Source of the DNA: Gracilaria vermiculophylla
Taxonomy: Eukaryota > Rhodophyta > Florideophyceae > Gracilariales > Gracilariaceae
Length of the DNA stretch: 64,000 nt
Direction of reading: 5' to 3'
Assembly (NCBI GenBank): GCA_019155205.2
Contig: JAHNZQ020000004.1
Location: forward strand, 1,278,343-1,342,342
Numbering within the stretch: the first letter of the stretch is position 1; each line of letters begins with the position of its first letter. A program made the translations under genes and the position numbers. Positions 52,045-62,837 of the stretch are shown here, in pieces. The notes beneath the pieces are model-generated. The model worked only from the letters and a program-made list of their open reading frames with translations, was not told where the DNA came from and did not search any database.

Positions 52045-53125
52045 AGTAGGATCGTCAGCGTCTTCCTCCACGCGCTCTGCTCGATATTTTGACTAGCTCT
52101 TTGAGAGGCGGCAAGTCCGTTGCAGTTGAATCAAAGATGGTCAACGATCTGGGGAAGGGATTGCCACCACTTATCCCAATGTCAGGAGTATGGAGGTGCA
52201 CCGTCCTGACATGACTATCAGAATCTGGCCGCCATCACGCGTGCTGGTGAGGTACGGCGAATGCTCTCATGAATTTCCAAATTTACGAATGAATGTATGA
52301 TGCTCCGAACACGGCTGCCTCGAAGCACTGTACCACGTTAGCGCTCAAAGCGCTGAGGATCACCTGGATCGAAAGGATCCCCGGCCGAGCCGTCAACAAG
52401 AGCAAGGCCCGCGGTGCACACCATTCGCAAACAATCACTGAAAACGGTCATATCTTTAACAGCACGCACATCGCGTGCTACGAGATCGCTGTTTCGGGAT
52501 CGGGAAACGGCAGACAGCCGCGATACTGAACTCTGTTCGGCAATCCATTCAGTGTATGAAGAATGTGCGAGTTAATAACAAAGGAGGTTCTTTATTCACC
52601 TGCGTTCCAGCTTTCAAACAGCCGTAGCAACACGCAGTGACTGCATAAGGATCTCACGCATCAGCCCAACATGCAACATGCGAAAGCCAAGTTATTTTTG
52701 CATCCTTATGTACAAGGTTTTACAGCAGAGAGCCAGGTGCGGACTTTTCATGTTGCAGAATAAAGTCGTACCGCTCACCTTTGTCGATAATCCAATCAAT
52801 CAACAAATATCTAGCCAGGGTGAGGATAGGGGCGACTATATCTAGCATCTAAATCAGGTCCAGAGAGCCTTTCTCTTAACAGTATGTAGGAATCAAGCAC
52901 CAGCCATGTGTCTTTTGAGAGCACGGCCTGAATAACATCGTTAACCCGTTTTCAACATGGACTCGGGGTAGACTCATCAGAGACAAATGAAATGAAATTC
53001 TGCAAATTCACACGGGATGGGCCAAAACTCAATGCATCATTGCACTTGGTCAAATTATAGTAATGACAACACCGTTTCGCGAGTAGCGCGTTTTACTTGC
53101 TTTCATAATGTCTCTAGCAATCGGA
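52045..53125. other. Intergenic region of about 1.1 kb
   Basis: Upstream of the deaminase gene and downstream of RPL10. The frame 52293-52529 has no family features. No RNA gene was recognised. Confidence 0.35.
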
Positions 53126-53909
53126 CTAGAACGCTGAGATCGGACCTTTGTTGGTGAGGACCTTGCAGTACGATCCGTCTGCAATAATTCGACCTTGCTC
53201 CTTGAGCTCCAAATACTCTTCCTTCGAAAACCTGGTGAAACCCCACTTGCTAGAAATGTAGAGTTTCTGCCTACCCGGGAACTTGTACTTTGCTCGACGC
53301 AACGCCTCCAGAGCATGGGCCTTGTTATTTTCCTTCGTTCTCAACGACAGAAGCGTTTGACCAATCTTGACACGGGCGACGGTGCCGAGCGGCTTTCCAA
53401 AAGCGCCACGCATACCGGTCTGCAGGCGATCAGCGCCGGCACACGAAAGCATCTTGTTGATACGCAACACATGGAACGGATGCGCGCGCACTCGGAGATG
53501 GAAGGCTTCCTTTCCGCATGACTTCGTCATGTACTTGTTGCAGGCCACGCGTGCAGCTTCGAGGGCTTCGGAGGAAAGCTGTTCCTTCTCATCGGAGACC
53601 AGATGGGCTGCGAATGGAAATTCGTCGACGCCGGCCCTTTTACGCCCCAGGTCGAAGATGCGGATCTTGGGGTCCGGAACACCGCGGCAGTAGCGGGATT
53701 TCGGATACGGCTTGTTTTTGCAGTAGCGATAACAGCGCGCCGGACCTAAAGAAGAGAACGACAAGTGGATCGCAGTCAGTAACGCATGCTAGATTTCAGG
53801 ACACAAACGCGGAGGTGCACGGAAGCAGTTTGGCGCGCAGTGCGCGGAAAGTGGCCAAGACCGAGCTGATGCCGCATCGAGAAAGATGAGATAACTTACG
53901 TCGCCCCAT
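53126..53909 (-). CDS. RPL10: 60S ribosomal protein L10 (uL16), two exons
   Basis: Exon 1 (53909-53900) carries only ATG GGG CGA C, and exon 2 is 53745-53126. The intron is 154 nt (GTAAGT...TTCTTTAG). The joined frame gives 209 residues starting [20 protein letters not shown], the conserved uL16 N-terminus, with [49 protein letters not shown] and [12 protein letters not shown]. uL16 is added last to the 60S subunit, in the cytoplasm, and shapes the A- and P-site. A short first exon interrupted just after the start codon is a common place for introns in intron-poor genomes. Two G-box-type tandem arrays lie 250-530 bp upstream. Confidence 0.96.
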
Positions 53910-54157
53910 GATGGAGAAAAAATCGGTTTGAAGAACAAAGCAGGTCACCCTGGAGGAGGGAGGCGGGGAAGGGGGAGAGAAACGGAGGTGGTTTTGAAGA
54001 ACGGCGACAGTCACCGCCGGCGTCCCGGCGCGCCATGTCGCGACAGTTCATTGGTCGCTTTTCACATCACGGAGTTTTCGACTGGAAAAAATTGCAAGTT
54101 ATGTGAAAGCCAAAAGGTTCTGGAGGACCTTGGACTGCGCCAGATGTGCTCGCGGCG

Positions 54158-54293
54158 CACGTGTAACAGGGCAATCACGTGTGATAGTGGGCACGTGTAA
54201 TGGTGGGCACGTGTGATGGCAGGAACGTGTAATGGTGGGCACGTGCGGCGGTGGGCACGTGTGGTGGTGGTCACGTGTGGTGGTGGTCACGTG
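54158..54293. repeat. 16-bp tandem array of CACGTG boxes
   Basis: CACGTG occurs at 54158, 54176, 54192, 54208, 54240, 54256, 54272 and 54288, with a variant AACGTG at 54224. From 54176 on the spacing is exactly 16 bp. The unit is roughly CACGTGTGGTGGTGGG. CACGTG is the core of G-box/E-box sites for bZIP and bHLH factors. Confidence 0.9.
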
Positions 54294-54386
54294 TAGAAGC
54301 AGGTCGTATGGCAAAGTGCTATGAGCGCCACAAGTCGCAGAACGGGCCTAAATTGAGCGAGGGCTGGGCTATACACAGGGCGGGGC

Positions 54387-54434
54387 TTGACGTGGCGCGG
54401 CGCTTGACGTGGCGCGGCGCTTGACGTGGCGCGT
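54387..54434. repeat. 17-bp tandem array, three units
   Basis: CTTGACGTGGCGCGGCG repeats at 54387, 54404 and 54421. Each unit holds GACGTGGC, an ACGT-core element like plant bZIP sites. Confidence 0.9.
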
Positions 54435-55758
54435 TTGTAACCTTCCAAGAAGCCACCGTAAATTGGATGCAGCAGTTATCCGAACACTGGTTCATGTGTG
54501 CCGCGTCAGAGAGTTAGCTACCTGACGATTCCATGCCTGTCCCCCGCCTCGCTTCCGCCATCTGTGCACTCCTCGAGCACTGCAAGTGACGGCGACCGCC
54601 GTGGCTAGGGCCAATGAACTGAGTCTTCGATGGCACCGAATTCGACACCTTCGGCAAGTTGTTCACGCGCCCACTGAAGTACCATGGCAACGGACTAAAC
54701 CTCATAGGCGAGTACAGAAGCACGATTTGGGTGAATCTGTCCATGTCACCCACCGTCAATATATTCAACAGGCCTCGCATTTAACCCGCGCACAATGGCC
54801 TGCTGTTGCCCTCCTTGTGTTGTGTTCATATGTAAGCAATTCACCCACGCCATGATTTCTGTTTCTACAACAGTATCAATCGCGAAACGCCGCATTTCTT
54901 AAAGCCCCATTGCGAGGTTCGCTTCCATTTAAGATGTACCGTATCTATTTTCGTCCACGATCTGTCCGTCATACTGCATTGCCACAGCGGACAACCTCCG
55001 TTCCTTAACAAACGCGTGCCGTCGGCGTAGGAAAACGAAAGTACGTTAGGCCTGATTACAAAGAACCCGAAACAGTGCTAATTCACGCACTCGCAAGTCA
55101 ACACCGGTACCCCCTTCAGCCGCTGCCCCGTGTGCACGCCTCGCGTCGCGGCCACAATTGCATCGGACTGTCGACCCGTGAAGGTGCAAAGTCCCGAACA
55201 GCCACGATGGTGTAATGCTGTCGTCGCCCCGTCGCAAATGCTTTCACCGGCTGCTTCCGCCGTCATCGGCGCGCGCGCTCCCGAATCGCCGCCTCGCGGA
55301 TCGGGTGTTGCAGTTGTCCAGCCACGCCCCGTTGCGCCTGTCCAACACGTCGCCTTGAGCAGAAGCGAGCAGCTGACGGTGTGGAACTCGCCGCGCTGCA
55401 CATGCACGATCTCGCAACAGATAACGTACGTCAGCTCTCAAATTCGCGGCGCGATTTTGTGCCTCGAGTGCCGGAGCGAACGCGTGCGCTCCTCGCAGCC
55501 CTTGTGACGCGACGGCAACATACCAGGCGTATGGGTGTGTACAGTAGATCCAACGTACAGCACTACTTAAAAAGAGTCCGGCACTCGCCATCTCTCTTCT
55601 GCCGAAAGCGCTCTCGAAGCTTGCGCACAAGGAACCGAAAATAGAAAACGTGTGTTCTATTTCTAAATCTGCGCACCGTGACGTCGCCGTCCCCCACCCG
55701 TCCCGTACTGTATCCGCTTGGACGGGTGCGTTGCGCTGCGACTGTTTCTTCGTCACAG

Positions 55759-57696
55759 ATGCAAGCAGCTCAAGTCGCCGTGAAGGGCAACGAGCAGCGC
55801 GCTGCTCTGCATCTGTGCTCCATCACCCTCACGCCGCACTCAAACCCCGTCGCATCGCCCGACGGCCTGGTGTTCGAATCCGCCAACATCACTCAGCTGT
55901 GCCGTCGAACAGGGCTCAACCCGATAACCGGCCGTCCACTTTCTCCGCACCAACTCATCCCGCTCATTTTCACTCTCGACCCGCTCTCACGCCGATTCCG
56001 CTGCCCTGTTCTGCGTCAAATCTTCGACGGCACTGTCAAGGTGGTCATCATTGCCACCACGGGGCGCGTATACTCGCATGCCGCCGTACAAAAGCTGAAC
56101 TTGCAACCACGCACTTTGCGCGACCTCGTCGATAATACGCCATTCACCTTGGACGACATCATTGTCGCGTACGACCCCGAGAAGCACGTATGGCTTCCAA
56201 GTGATTTCGATGTTATGCACCAGCCCATATCCCACGTTTCCTACGCCCCACACTCTTCAAACACTTCTCTGCCTTCGCCGCCTCTTCTACCCCGACACGG
56301 TCTGTCGCCCAACGCTTCCACCGCATCGCTTCCCTCGCTCTCGGCTAGAGGCATCGTGCCTTCCATGCATTTCAAGTCCCCCCCGCCGCATCCAGCCAAC
56401 TCCACCAACGAACCGATCCCGGCCGGTCGTGGCAAGCCTCATTTGCTGACACCTGATTCCAATCCATTGCCTGCGCGCCTTTCGCCGCCCTCATCACTGC
56501 TTGACCCCCCTCAACGGAGACCCCTACCATCCACCGGTTTGCACTCCGACATAGTTCCGGCGGTGCCAAGTCAGGTTTCTCAAACTTACCACAACCCACT
56601 TGAAACTTCACGTCAGCGCGACCCATATACCACTGAAATGACGTTTACAGACATGAACATCGACACGTTTTCCCCATATCCTTCTGCATCAACGCGAAGG
56701 TACTGGCAAAGCGACCTGAAAGACGCTGAGAGACGGCCGGCTCCGAAGTCCCCACTCACAAAGAAACCGCGTTTCGCTCCGCATCTCTCTGCCGCCCCTC
56801 AGGCTGTCGAAAAGCCAGTGGACCCCCAAGTTTCAATGGCTCGTTTCTACCAGCGGAAAAAGGAGGAAGAACAGAGGAAGTTGGTGTACAAGAGGGTTAG
56901 AAAAGGCAAGAAAGGCAAGGGTTACGTTCGTGTGGTAACCAATATCGGCCACTTGAATATTGAACTTCACTGTGATCGAGTCCCAACTACGTGTGACAAT
57001 TTCCTTACGCTGGCTGAAAGAAAGTATTATGATGGTTTAACTTGGCATAGAGTGGTTCCTGGGTTTATTGCTCAAACAGGAGACCCAACGGGACGAGGTG
57101 ACGGTGGTGACAGTGCGTGGGGCGGCCACGTGAAAGACGAGGTTCGAACCAATCTAAATCATGACGCACCTGGCATTGTTTCAATGGCCAATTCGGGGAG
57201 GGATACAAACAGAAGTCAGTGGTTCATATGCTTTGATGCCGCCGCGCATTTAGATGGTACGCACACTGTCTTTGGTAAAGTGGTTGGAGGCCTCTACGTT
57301 CTGCAAAAGATGGAAACCGAAGCGGAAATGGGGCATCCACTCACTGTAGAGAGAATTGAAGTGCTGGTTAATCCTATTCGCCAAGCCAGGTTGCAAATGG
57401 AGAAGTCGATGGTGCACTCAGCGATCACGATGGGTACGACAGAGTCTGGAAGACTGCCCAGTCCCCAGACGAATATAGTTTCAAATGTTCCGCCGTCAGC
57501 TCTAGAACAGCGTCACTCTAGCTTCACGCCTTTGTATCAACCTCAGGGTGTAAGCAACAATCGCCCAATAATCGATGAGCCCAACACGTCTCCTCAAGTA
57601 CCGAGAATTTCTCACAGTCTACCCTCGATTAGAAGTCTCATAAATACAGCGCCTATCTCTCCTTCGCGAGGTGGGTGTCCACCTCCCAATATGTAA
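55759..57696 (+). CDS. U-box plus cyclophilin peptidyl-prolyl isomerase (PPIL2/CYP60-type)
   Basis: 645 residues from the first ATG (55759); the open frame before it has no ATG. N-terminal U-box part: LTPHSNPVASPDGLVFESANI, NPITGRPL, FRCPVLRQIF, ATTGRVYSHAAVQKLN. A low-complexity Pro/Ser-rich linker of about 190 residues follows. The cyclophilin domain is GHLNIELHCDRVPTTCDNFL, WHRVVPGFIAQTGDPTGRGD, GIVSMANSGRDTNRSQWFIC, LDGTHTVFGKVVGG; the catalytic Arg and Phe of the HRVVPGF block are kept. PPIL2 is a nuclear spliceosome-associated isomerase and U-box E3 ligase. The usual about 40 residues before the U-box are missing, and a TCACAG acceptor-like site just precedes the ATG, so an upstream exon may exist. 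Confidence 0.92.
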   Translation: MQAAQVAVKGNEQRAALHLCSITLTPHSNPVASPDGLVFESANITQLCRRTGLNPITGRPLSPHQLIPLIFTLDPLSRRFRCPVLRQIFDGTVKVVIIATTGRVYSHAAVQKLNLQPRTLRDLVDNTPFTLDDIIVAYDPEKHVWLPSDFDVMHQPISHVSYAPHSSNTSLPSPPLLPRHGLSPNASTASLPSLSARGIVPSMHFKSPPPHPANSTNEPIPAGRGKPHLLTPDSNPLPARLSPPSSLLDPPQRRPLPSTGLHSDIVPAVPSQVSQTYHNPLETSRQRDPYTTEMTFTDMNIDTFSPYPSASTRRYWQSDLKDAERRPAPKSPLTKKPRFAPHLSAAPQAVEKPVDPQVSMARFYQRKKEEEQRKLVYKRVRKGKKGKGYVRVVTNIGHLNIELHCDRVPTTCDNFLTLAERKYYDGLTWHRVVPGFIAQTGDPTGRGDGGDSAWGGHVKDEVRTNLNHDAPGIVSMANSGRDTNRSQWFICFDAAAHLDGTHTVFGKVVGGLYVLQKMETEAEMGHPLTVERIEVLVNPIRQARLQMEKSMVHSAITMGTTESGRLPSPQTNIVSNVPPSALEQRHSSFTPLYQPQGVSNNRPIIDEPNTSPQVPRISHSLPSIRSLINTAPISPSRGGCPPPNM

Positions 57697-58001
57697 AAAT
57701 AAGACGAGGCTTTCCCGAAGAACATGTCCAAATTTCAAAAGGCATAGAAGCTGCCGTTAAACACGTTGCTTGTGCCCTCTATACTTCGACCTTAATAGCG
57801 CTGCGAGCACTGAAAACAACTGGGTTTCAAGTTATCCGAACAACTAGGTTGCGTTTGAGCGTGACTCGTCCTTCGAAGAAAGACTTGCAACCAGTGCTTC
57901 TTCATCCTGAATATGCTCTCTAAACGATTCCATGTTTTTGACATTCGCCCCGACTTTTGAGACACGATTCACGGAGTCAATGTTACCATGGATCTCGCAT
58001 T
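57697..58001. other. Convergent intergenic region
   Basis: 3' flanks of the cyclophilin and RbgA-type GTPase genes. Nothing else is seen. Confidence 0.5.
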
Positions 58002-59204
58002 TTACATGCTGCTGCGTTTTGTCGCGGCATTGCTTGTTGAGAGGGAAAGCATTGTTGGGGATTCAAGGGCGGCTGGTCCTAGAATTCCAGATCGAAACTC
58101 CGTGAGAAGTCTAACAGCTGTCCTCTCTGCATTTCCTTTGCACAGTGTTTCGGATGCCTGATACAGAAACTCCTCCCCCGAGATCTCGCGCGGATTAATG
58201 CCGAATCGTTTCTCCAGCGTTTCAAAATCGAAGTAACCTGGAAAGTTTGCATAGACGCGCTTGAGTTCGTCAATCATGAGCGAAGCTGTTAACTGTGTGT
58301 CATAGGCAGCCTGACCAATATCATCACAAATCGCGAGCCGTAAGGCCGTGTCTTGGCTGACAAACTTGGCGGGAATAATGCCAGGCATGTCAAGAAGTTC
58401 GATAGAATCAGATATCCGAACCCACTGAAAATTACGAGTTACTCCAGGCTTGTTGGCGGACTTCGCAGTCTTTCTACCGACAAGGCGATTTATCAATGCC
58501 GACTTGCCAACATTCGGATAACCAATAACAAGACATCTTACAGGACGAGGAAGGAGCCCCCGAGATTTGCGTTTGTCGTTTACACCACAACTCGCTTCCA
58601 TGGCAAGTTTTTTAAGCTCTCTAACGCCTCGGCCCCGTTTGGCATCTATAAAGCGCACCTTTTCGCCGCACTCTTGTAAATGGCGTCTCCAGTCTGAGCG
58701 GGCTGCAATAGGGGCCAGATCCGCTCGATTCATCGCTAAAATGCGGGTCTTGTTCCCAACCCATTTCAAGACCTCTGGATGTGCAGTTGCTATTGGAATA
58801 CGACAATCTCGTACTTCAATGACGACATCAACCATCTTGATGGACTCCTTGAGAGATCTTTCTGCTTTTGCAATATGTCCTGGATACCATTGTATCACCG
58901 GTGTTAGACTTCCAACAGATGACAAAGCGCCCTTTGCGAATACTTTAGGTCTGCGCGGAGGAGCGTTCCTGTCGTTTTGAGACTCTCTTTGAACTCCTTC
59001 ATTTTTCTCCGAAGTTTCAAGGCTCATATTCGTCGTAAAGCGATGAGGCGGTTTTGAAGCATGAGTTGATTTCGTAGAAAGAAAGCTGCTTCTTGAAAGA
59101 CGATAAACGCATTCATTTTTACGCAACGCGACGCCGTGAAAGAGTGAGATGAAAGCTGAACATGGCCTCCCCCATTTAATCCTCAAACTTGTCTGCATGT
59201 CCAT
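58002..59204 (-). CDS. RbgA/YlqF-type circularly permuted GTPase, organellar
   Basis: 400 residues from an ATG at 59204. About 95 residues of Ser/Arg/Lys-rich sequence precede the family start IQWYPGHIAKAERSLKE, so it is probably imported into plastid or mitochondrion. The G motifs come in permuted order: G4 NRAD (159-162), then G1 GYPNVGKS (228-235), G2 Thr256 in KPGVTRN, G3 DMPG (272-275). The C-terminal RbgA helical domain follows (DDIGQAAYDTQLTASLMIDE). RbgA promotes a late step of large ribosomal subunit assembly. The C-terminus after about 370 is poorly conserved. Confidence 0.93.
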   Translation of the reverse strand: MDMQTSLRIKWGRPCSAFISLFHGVALRKNECVYRLSRSSFLSTKSTHASKPPHRFTTNMSLETSEKNEGVQRESQNDRNAPPRRPKVFAKGALSSVGSLTPVIQWYPGHIAKAERSLKESIKMVDVVIEVRDCRIPIATAHPEVLKWVGNKTRILAMNRADLAPIAARSDWRRHLQECGEKVRFIDAKRGRGVRELKKLAMEASCGVNDKRKSRGLLPRPVRCLVIGYPNVGKSALINRLVGRKTAKSANKPGVTRNFQWVRISDSIELLDMPGIIPAKFVSQDTALRLAICDDIGQAAYDTQLTASLMIDELKRVYANFPGYFDFETLEKRFGINPREISGEEFLYQASETLCKGNAERTAVRLLTEFRSGILGPAALESPTMLSLSTSNAATKRSSM

Positions 59205-60220
59205 TTACTTATGATTTCTAGTCTGGAGTAGGCTTTCAAAAGAACAAGGTGCGTGAATTATTCCCCGTCCTCGAATGAGACAAGGTCAAGACGGCCACAT
59301 ATGGTAACAATCCAACGCGAGCAATCAGAAAAACGCAACATGGAGTCTCTCCACATCCCAAGTTCGCATGCGATCTGAAAGGCACGGTTCAAAACCGACA
59401 AATTAAATTTTGTGTGCAAGATAGCAAATTCCTCCATTTGAGGAGGCACAAAGGGCTAGTAGAATTTCAGCTCTCGGGCCAGTTCCGTAGCTGTTCATGT
59501 CCACCCCCTTTCACGGCACAATCCCATCGCACTGCATCTTGATTCTCTATTCTTCGGATAGATGAGAGCCTGATCAGACGCTGAAGGGTACATTTGAGGA
59601 TTTGCCCTTCGGCTTTGCGCCTCATGATTACGGAATTTTTCATCCACGACTACAGCTCAATAAAAGGCATTGCCTTTTTTGCAGGATAAAACCATGTCAT
59701 TTTTACTATCCCGAGAAAACAGGAAGAGCCTTGTTGTAGGTCATTAACTTACAACATGGATTCAAGCGTTGTTTTTATCCATGCGAGATTCGTCTTCTTT
59801 ATTTTTTATCATGGAAACTGGGGTTGTACAGTATTTCTGAATCAGCGGAAAAAGTAATTCTTAGTAGTTTCCTTTCCTTGCGAAGCCAGACGTCGACATG
59901 GCCTGAAGATATTGGCTATTTCAGCGCCATTTCAGGCGTTTTTCGCTGACAGCATCTAATGCAAGTTTCTCATCGGCAAGTTGAATGTTGCCGCTCCTCC
60001 CACCAATACCTGCTCCACATCAGAAATAGTTTTATTAGATAAACTATGCTGAAGCGCTGCCTTCCACGACGTAGAGGACGACGTGACACGCTCACTCTCC
60101 CATTCCTCATGTGATACAGAAGCTTTCTGATTGCAGCATCTGCTGCAGAAGCACATTCTTCAAGTAGTGACAGCGATATCAGCACCGGTGTTGAAGCTTG
60201 AAAATGTTAAGCAAGCCAAA
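59205..60220. other. Divergent intergenic region, nothing supported
   Basis: About 1 kb upstream of the GTPase gene and of the GT61 gene. Only short frames. Confidence 0.4.
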
Positions 60221-62038
60221 ATGATGATCATTCTCCGTCAACGCCAGTTCTTCTTCGTGTATCTTTTGTTTCACATGTCTATCGTTATCGCGGCCTCGCT
60301 TCCCACTCCGACTTCGAGAGAAACTAAATCGATCGAATATGGCTCTATGAGAAACGGGAACAGTCTCTCTCCATCCACTGAAGGTTTATCAGCAGAAGAA
60401 TCAAAGAGTACGTTTTTCACAAAACCTCTTGCGGTCGATGAATACGATACGCCTAAAAAGTTCGAGAACAAGACTGTTTCTACCGCGAAGAATACTTCAC
60501 ATGAGATTTCTTCGTCAGACAGGCAGTCGAACGAAAAAGACATTAGCGAAGAAACACAAGAAGAAACAATTCGTGCGGGCTCTAGCCAGGAAAGTGCGGC
60601 CACTGATCGAAGTGGTTCCTCAGGCAGCCGCAAAGGACATGGACCGTTCGCGATCCAGGTTGAAGACCAGAAGTACTACGGGGGACTGATAACCTACATA
60701 CATCACCTACATCCAGCTCGTATTTGCAGAGTCTTGAACGCATGTATACGTCACGATGGAACACTGGTTCTTCCAAAATGGATGCAAAGGCATGACAACT
60801 TGCTGAACTTCAATTGCGGTCAGAAACAACTCGAGTTTTCCGCAGAGAATACCAATCCACCAGCTTCCATGACTGAACTGGATCTGGTCGGTTTATCTCT
60901 TCCGCGGCCAAGCATTCCTGACTTTGTTCGAGATTTTATGCCAAATGCTGTTGTGTTCGACCTCATATACGGAGACCGAGATGTGAGAACGTCTTGCCAT
61001 TCCAGAAAGGGAAATTCATGTGAATCATTTCCATCCTTACTCGGTGGCTTGAACACGGCAATTTTTCTTCCTCCTAGACTGGAAGCGCTCGAACAAAAGC
61101 AGTCCTGGGTACGAGAGTTTATCACGCTAATGAAGCCACCTAATTCTGGAAGGCAAGCCAAAGTTTTATATAACTACCCAGATGCCAAAGAAGGAAGCGG
61201 TATGCAATGTTTCCGTTCTGCTTTCTTCACGAGAGGGCCATTCAGTAAGTATCACATTATGAGTGATCATCTTCAGGAAATGAGCTTTCTGAAAAGTCAC
61301 GGGATCAACAAAACAGCCCGGCGATTTCAACAAACTCAAAAGGACGGATCAGCAGAACCAGTTTCATGTCATCTGAATATTACAATATCGAACCGAAAAT
61401 TGAGCGATGATAACTCAGATCAGCTTGTTGGTAGATATATAACGAATATACCCAGCATTCGAGCACAAATAGTGAAGCAAGCCGATCGAGTTCCTGGCTT
61501 GAATGTTCATGTTGCCACAATAACTCTGGAGGGCAAAAGTCTATGGTGGCAAATCAACGCCATGCAGAAGACCGATATCTGGGTGGCCGGACATGGTCCG
61601 TTGTTGACCAACATGCTTTTCATGCGGCAGAACTCCACAGTTATTGAGATCCAACCCTTTACTTACTATCCCCAACTCTACGAAAAAATAGCGCAGCACG
61701 TCGCTCATGTGAACTATGAACGCTATATTGCCAATCCCGATGAGGAGGCTTTCGAGAAGTGCATCAATCAAATATATCAACCAGGTCATAATTCGTACAA
61801 CGAAGTGAGAACGTTACACGATAGGTATCTCCGAGCGTCTAAGAAATTCTTTCAGAGCGATAGCACCCATTCCCTTGTTTTGCACACCTTGGAGGGAAGA
61901 GGTCTTGACTATGTTCGGGCTTGTGCTCGTATGCAACGCTTGACAACGAATGCCCGAAACTTTGCTGTTGCCATAGTGCGTCAAGCTCGCATTCGTTGTG
62001 GTTTACCCCCACCTCAGGCGCAAGAAAATGAAGACTGA
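60221..62038 (+). CDS. GT61-family (DUF563) glycosyltransferase, type II membrane protein
   Basis: 605 residues from the first ATG (60221); the frame before it starts with TTG only. A signal anchor at residues 8-26 (FFFVYLLFHMSIVIA) suggests Golgi. A Ser/Glu-rich stem follows to about 160. The catalytic part has the DUF563 pattern: FAIQVEDQKYYGGLITYIHH, CRVLNACIRHDGTLVLP, ITISNRK, LWWQINAMQKTDIWVAGHGP-LLTNMLF, STVIEIQPF. GT61 enzymes of plants add xylose or arabinose to N-glycans and cell-wall xylan. The acceptor here is unknown and could be a sulfated or matrix glycan of the alga. Single exon. Confidence 0.9.
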   Translation: MMIILRQRQFFFVYLLFHMSIVIAASLPTPTSRETKSIEYGSMRNGNSLSPSTEGLSAEESKSTFFTKPLAVDEYDTPKKFENKTVSTAKNTSHEISSSDRQSNEKDISEETQEETIRAGSSQESAATDRSGSSGSRKGHGPFAIQVEDQKYYGGLITYIHHLHPARICRVLNACIRHDGTLVLPKWMQRHDNLLNFNCGQKQLEFSAENTNPPASMTELDLVGLSLPRPSIPDFVRDFMPNAVVFDLIYGDRDVRTSCHSRKGNSCESFPSLLGGLNTAIFLPPRLEALEQKQSWVREFITLMKPPNSGRQAKVLYNYPDAKEGSGMQCFRSAFFTRGPFSKYHIMSDHLQEMSFLKSHGINKTARRFQQTQKDGSAEPVSCHLNITISNRKLSDDNSDQLVGRYITNIPSIRAQIVKQADRVPGLNVHVATITLEGKSLWWQINAMQKTDIWVAGHGPLLTNMLFMRQNSTVIEIQPFTYYPQLYEKIAQHVAHVNYERYIANPDEEAFEKCINQIYQPGHNSYNEVRTLHDRYLRASKKFFQSDSTHSLVLHTLEGRGLDYVRACARMQRLTTNARNFAVAIVRQARIRCGLPPPQAQENED

Positions 62039-62837
62039 GTGGAGCCACCCTAATCGTGTGTGGAAGCGCTGTTGCCCGTACTTCAGATAGGACGTAATCC
62101 TTTGTTTGCCAAATATGTGAATACTTTGAAACACGAGCCTTCCATTACGCTGGGCGATCTAAAAGTGGTCCGGGATTCAAATTCCTGCCGTTCTTGCGTC
62201 TCTTTCTCTCACTCTCTCCTCTTTTCATTTGTGATCTGACAGATATTTTCATCGAGAACACAAACACAAAAAAGAAGCAAGTATTCTGAAGTTTTGGTGC
62301 GGTGACATCCTAAAAAGTTGTTGAGCTCGTATTCTATGATGCGCTGAGTTTTCTGTTTAGCTAGATATCGACCTCCAGTTGTGAAGCAGCGATGAGGTTG
62401 TGAGGGCAAATTACAGTGAGGGTTCGGCCTTCTCTGCTAGTGAGATTTGAATGAATTATGTGTGGAGTTGCCTCAGAAGCGTCAGGCCGCAATTAAGAAA
62501 GAGAATGGCGTTTGCAATGTATTCATATTCTACGCATTGAGAAACGGTGGCTATATGAGCTTGATTGGTTTGACGATTACCAGAATATCATCGCTCACAG
62601 ACTGCAATATCATTGAAAGTAAAATGTATTTACTAGGTCCCATGTACACAGTGAGGGGCCGTGGGTTCGAAAAGTTTCGCATGTCAAACGAATGAATCAA
62701 AATAACTAGTTATAACGTCAATAACGGTTTCGGCAATTACCCGAACGGAAGCCTCAAGTTAATTCTTCTGTAGTGCTACAAGTCCAGAATCACCTGTGCT
62801 TTACAAACAGGTGACCTTCTTTTCCGAAACGATCTCT
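62039..62837. other. Convergent intergenic region, nothing supported
   Basis: About 800 bp between GT61 and DnaJ-X genes. I found no gene or RNA. Confidence 0.4.

Larger units (their letters stand above)
53910..55758. promoter_or_regulatory. Divergent intergenic region with two short tandem arrays
   Basis: The first 550 bp hold the RPL10 promoter and the arrays at 54158-54293 and 54387-54434. From 54450 to 55758 I see no gene. This part should contain the leader of the cyclophilin gene, perhaps with a missing first exon. Confidence 0.4.

Noticed and set aside
62150..62200. B-box-like GGATTCAAATTCC as a hint of a tRNA gene
   Set aside because: No acceptor stem, anticodon arm or A-box fits around it. 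No tRNA was found anywhere in the window by eye.
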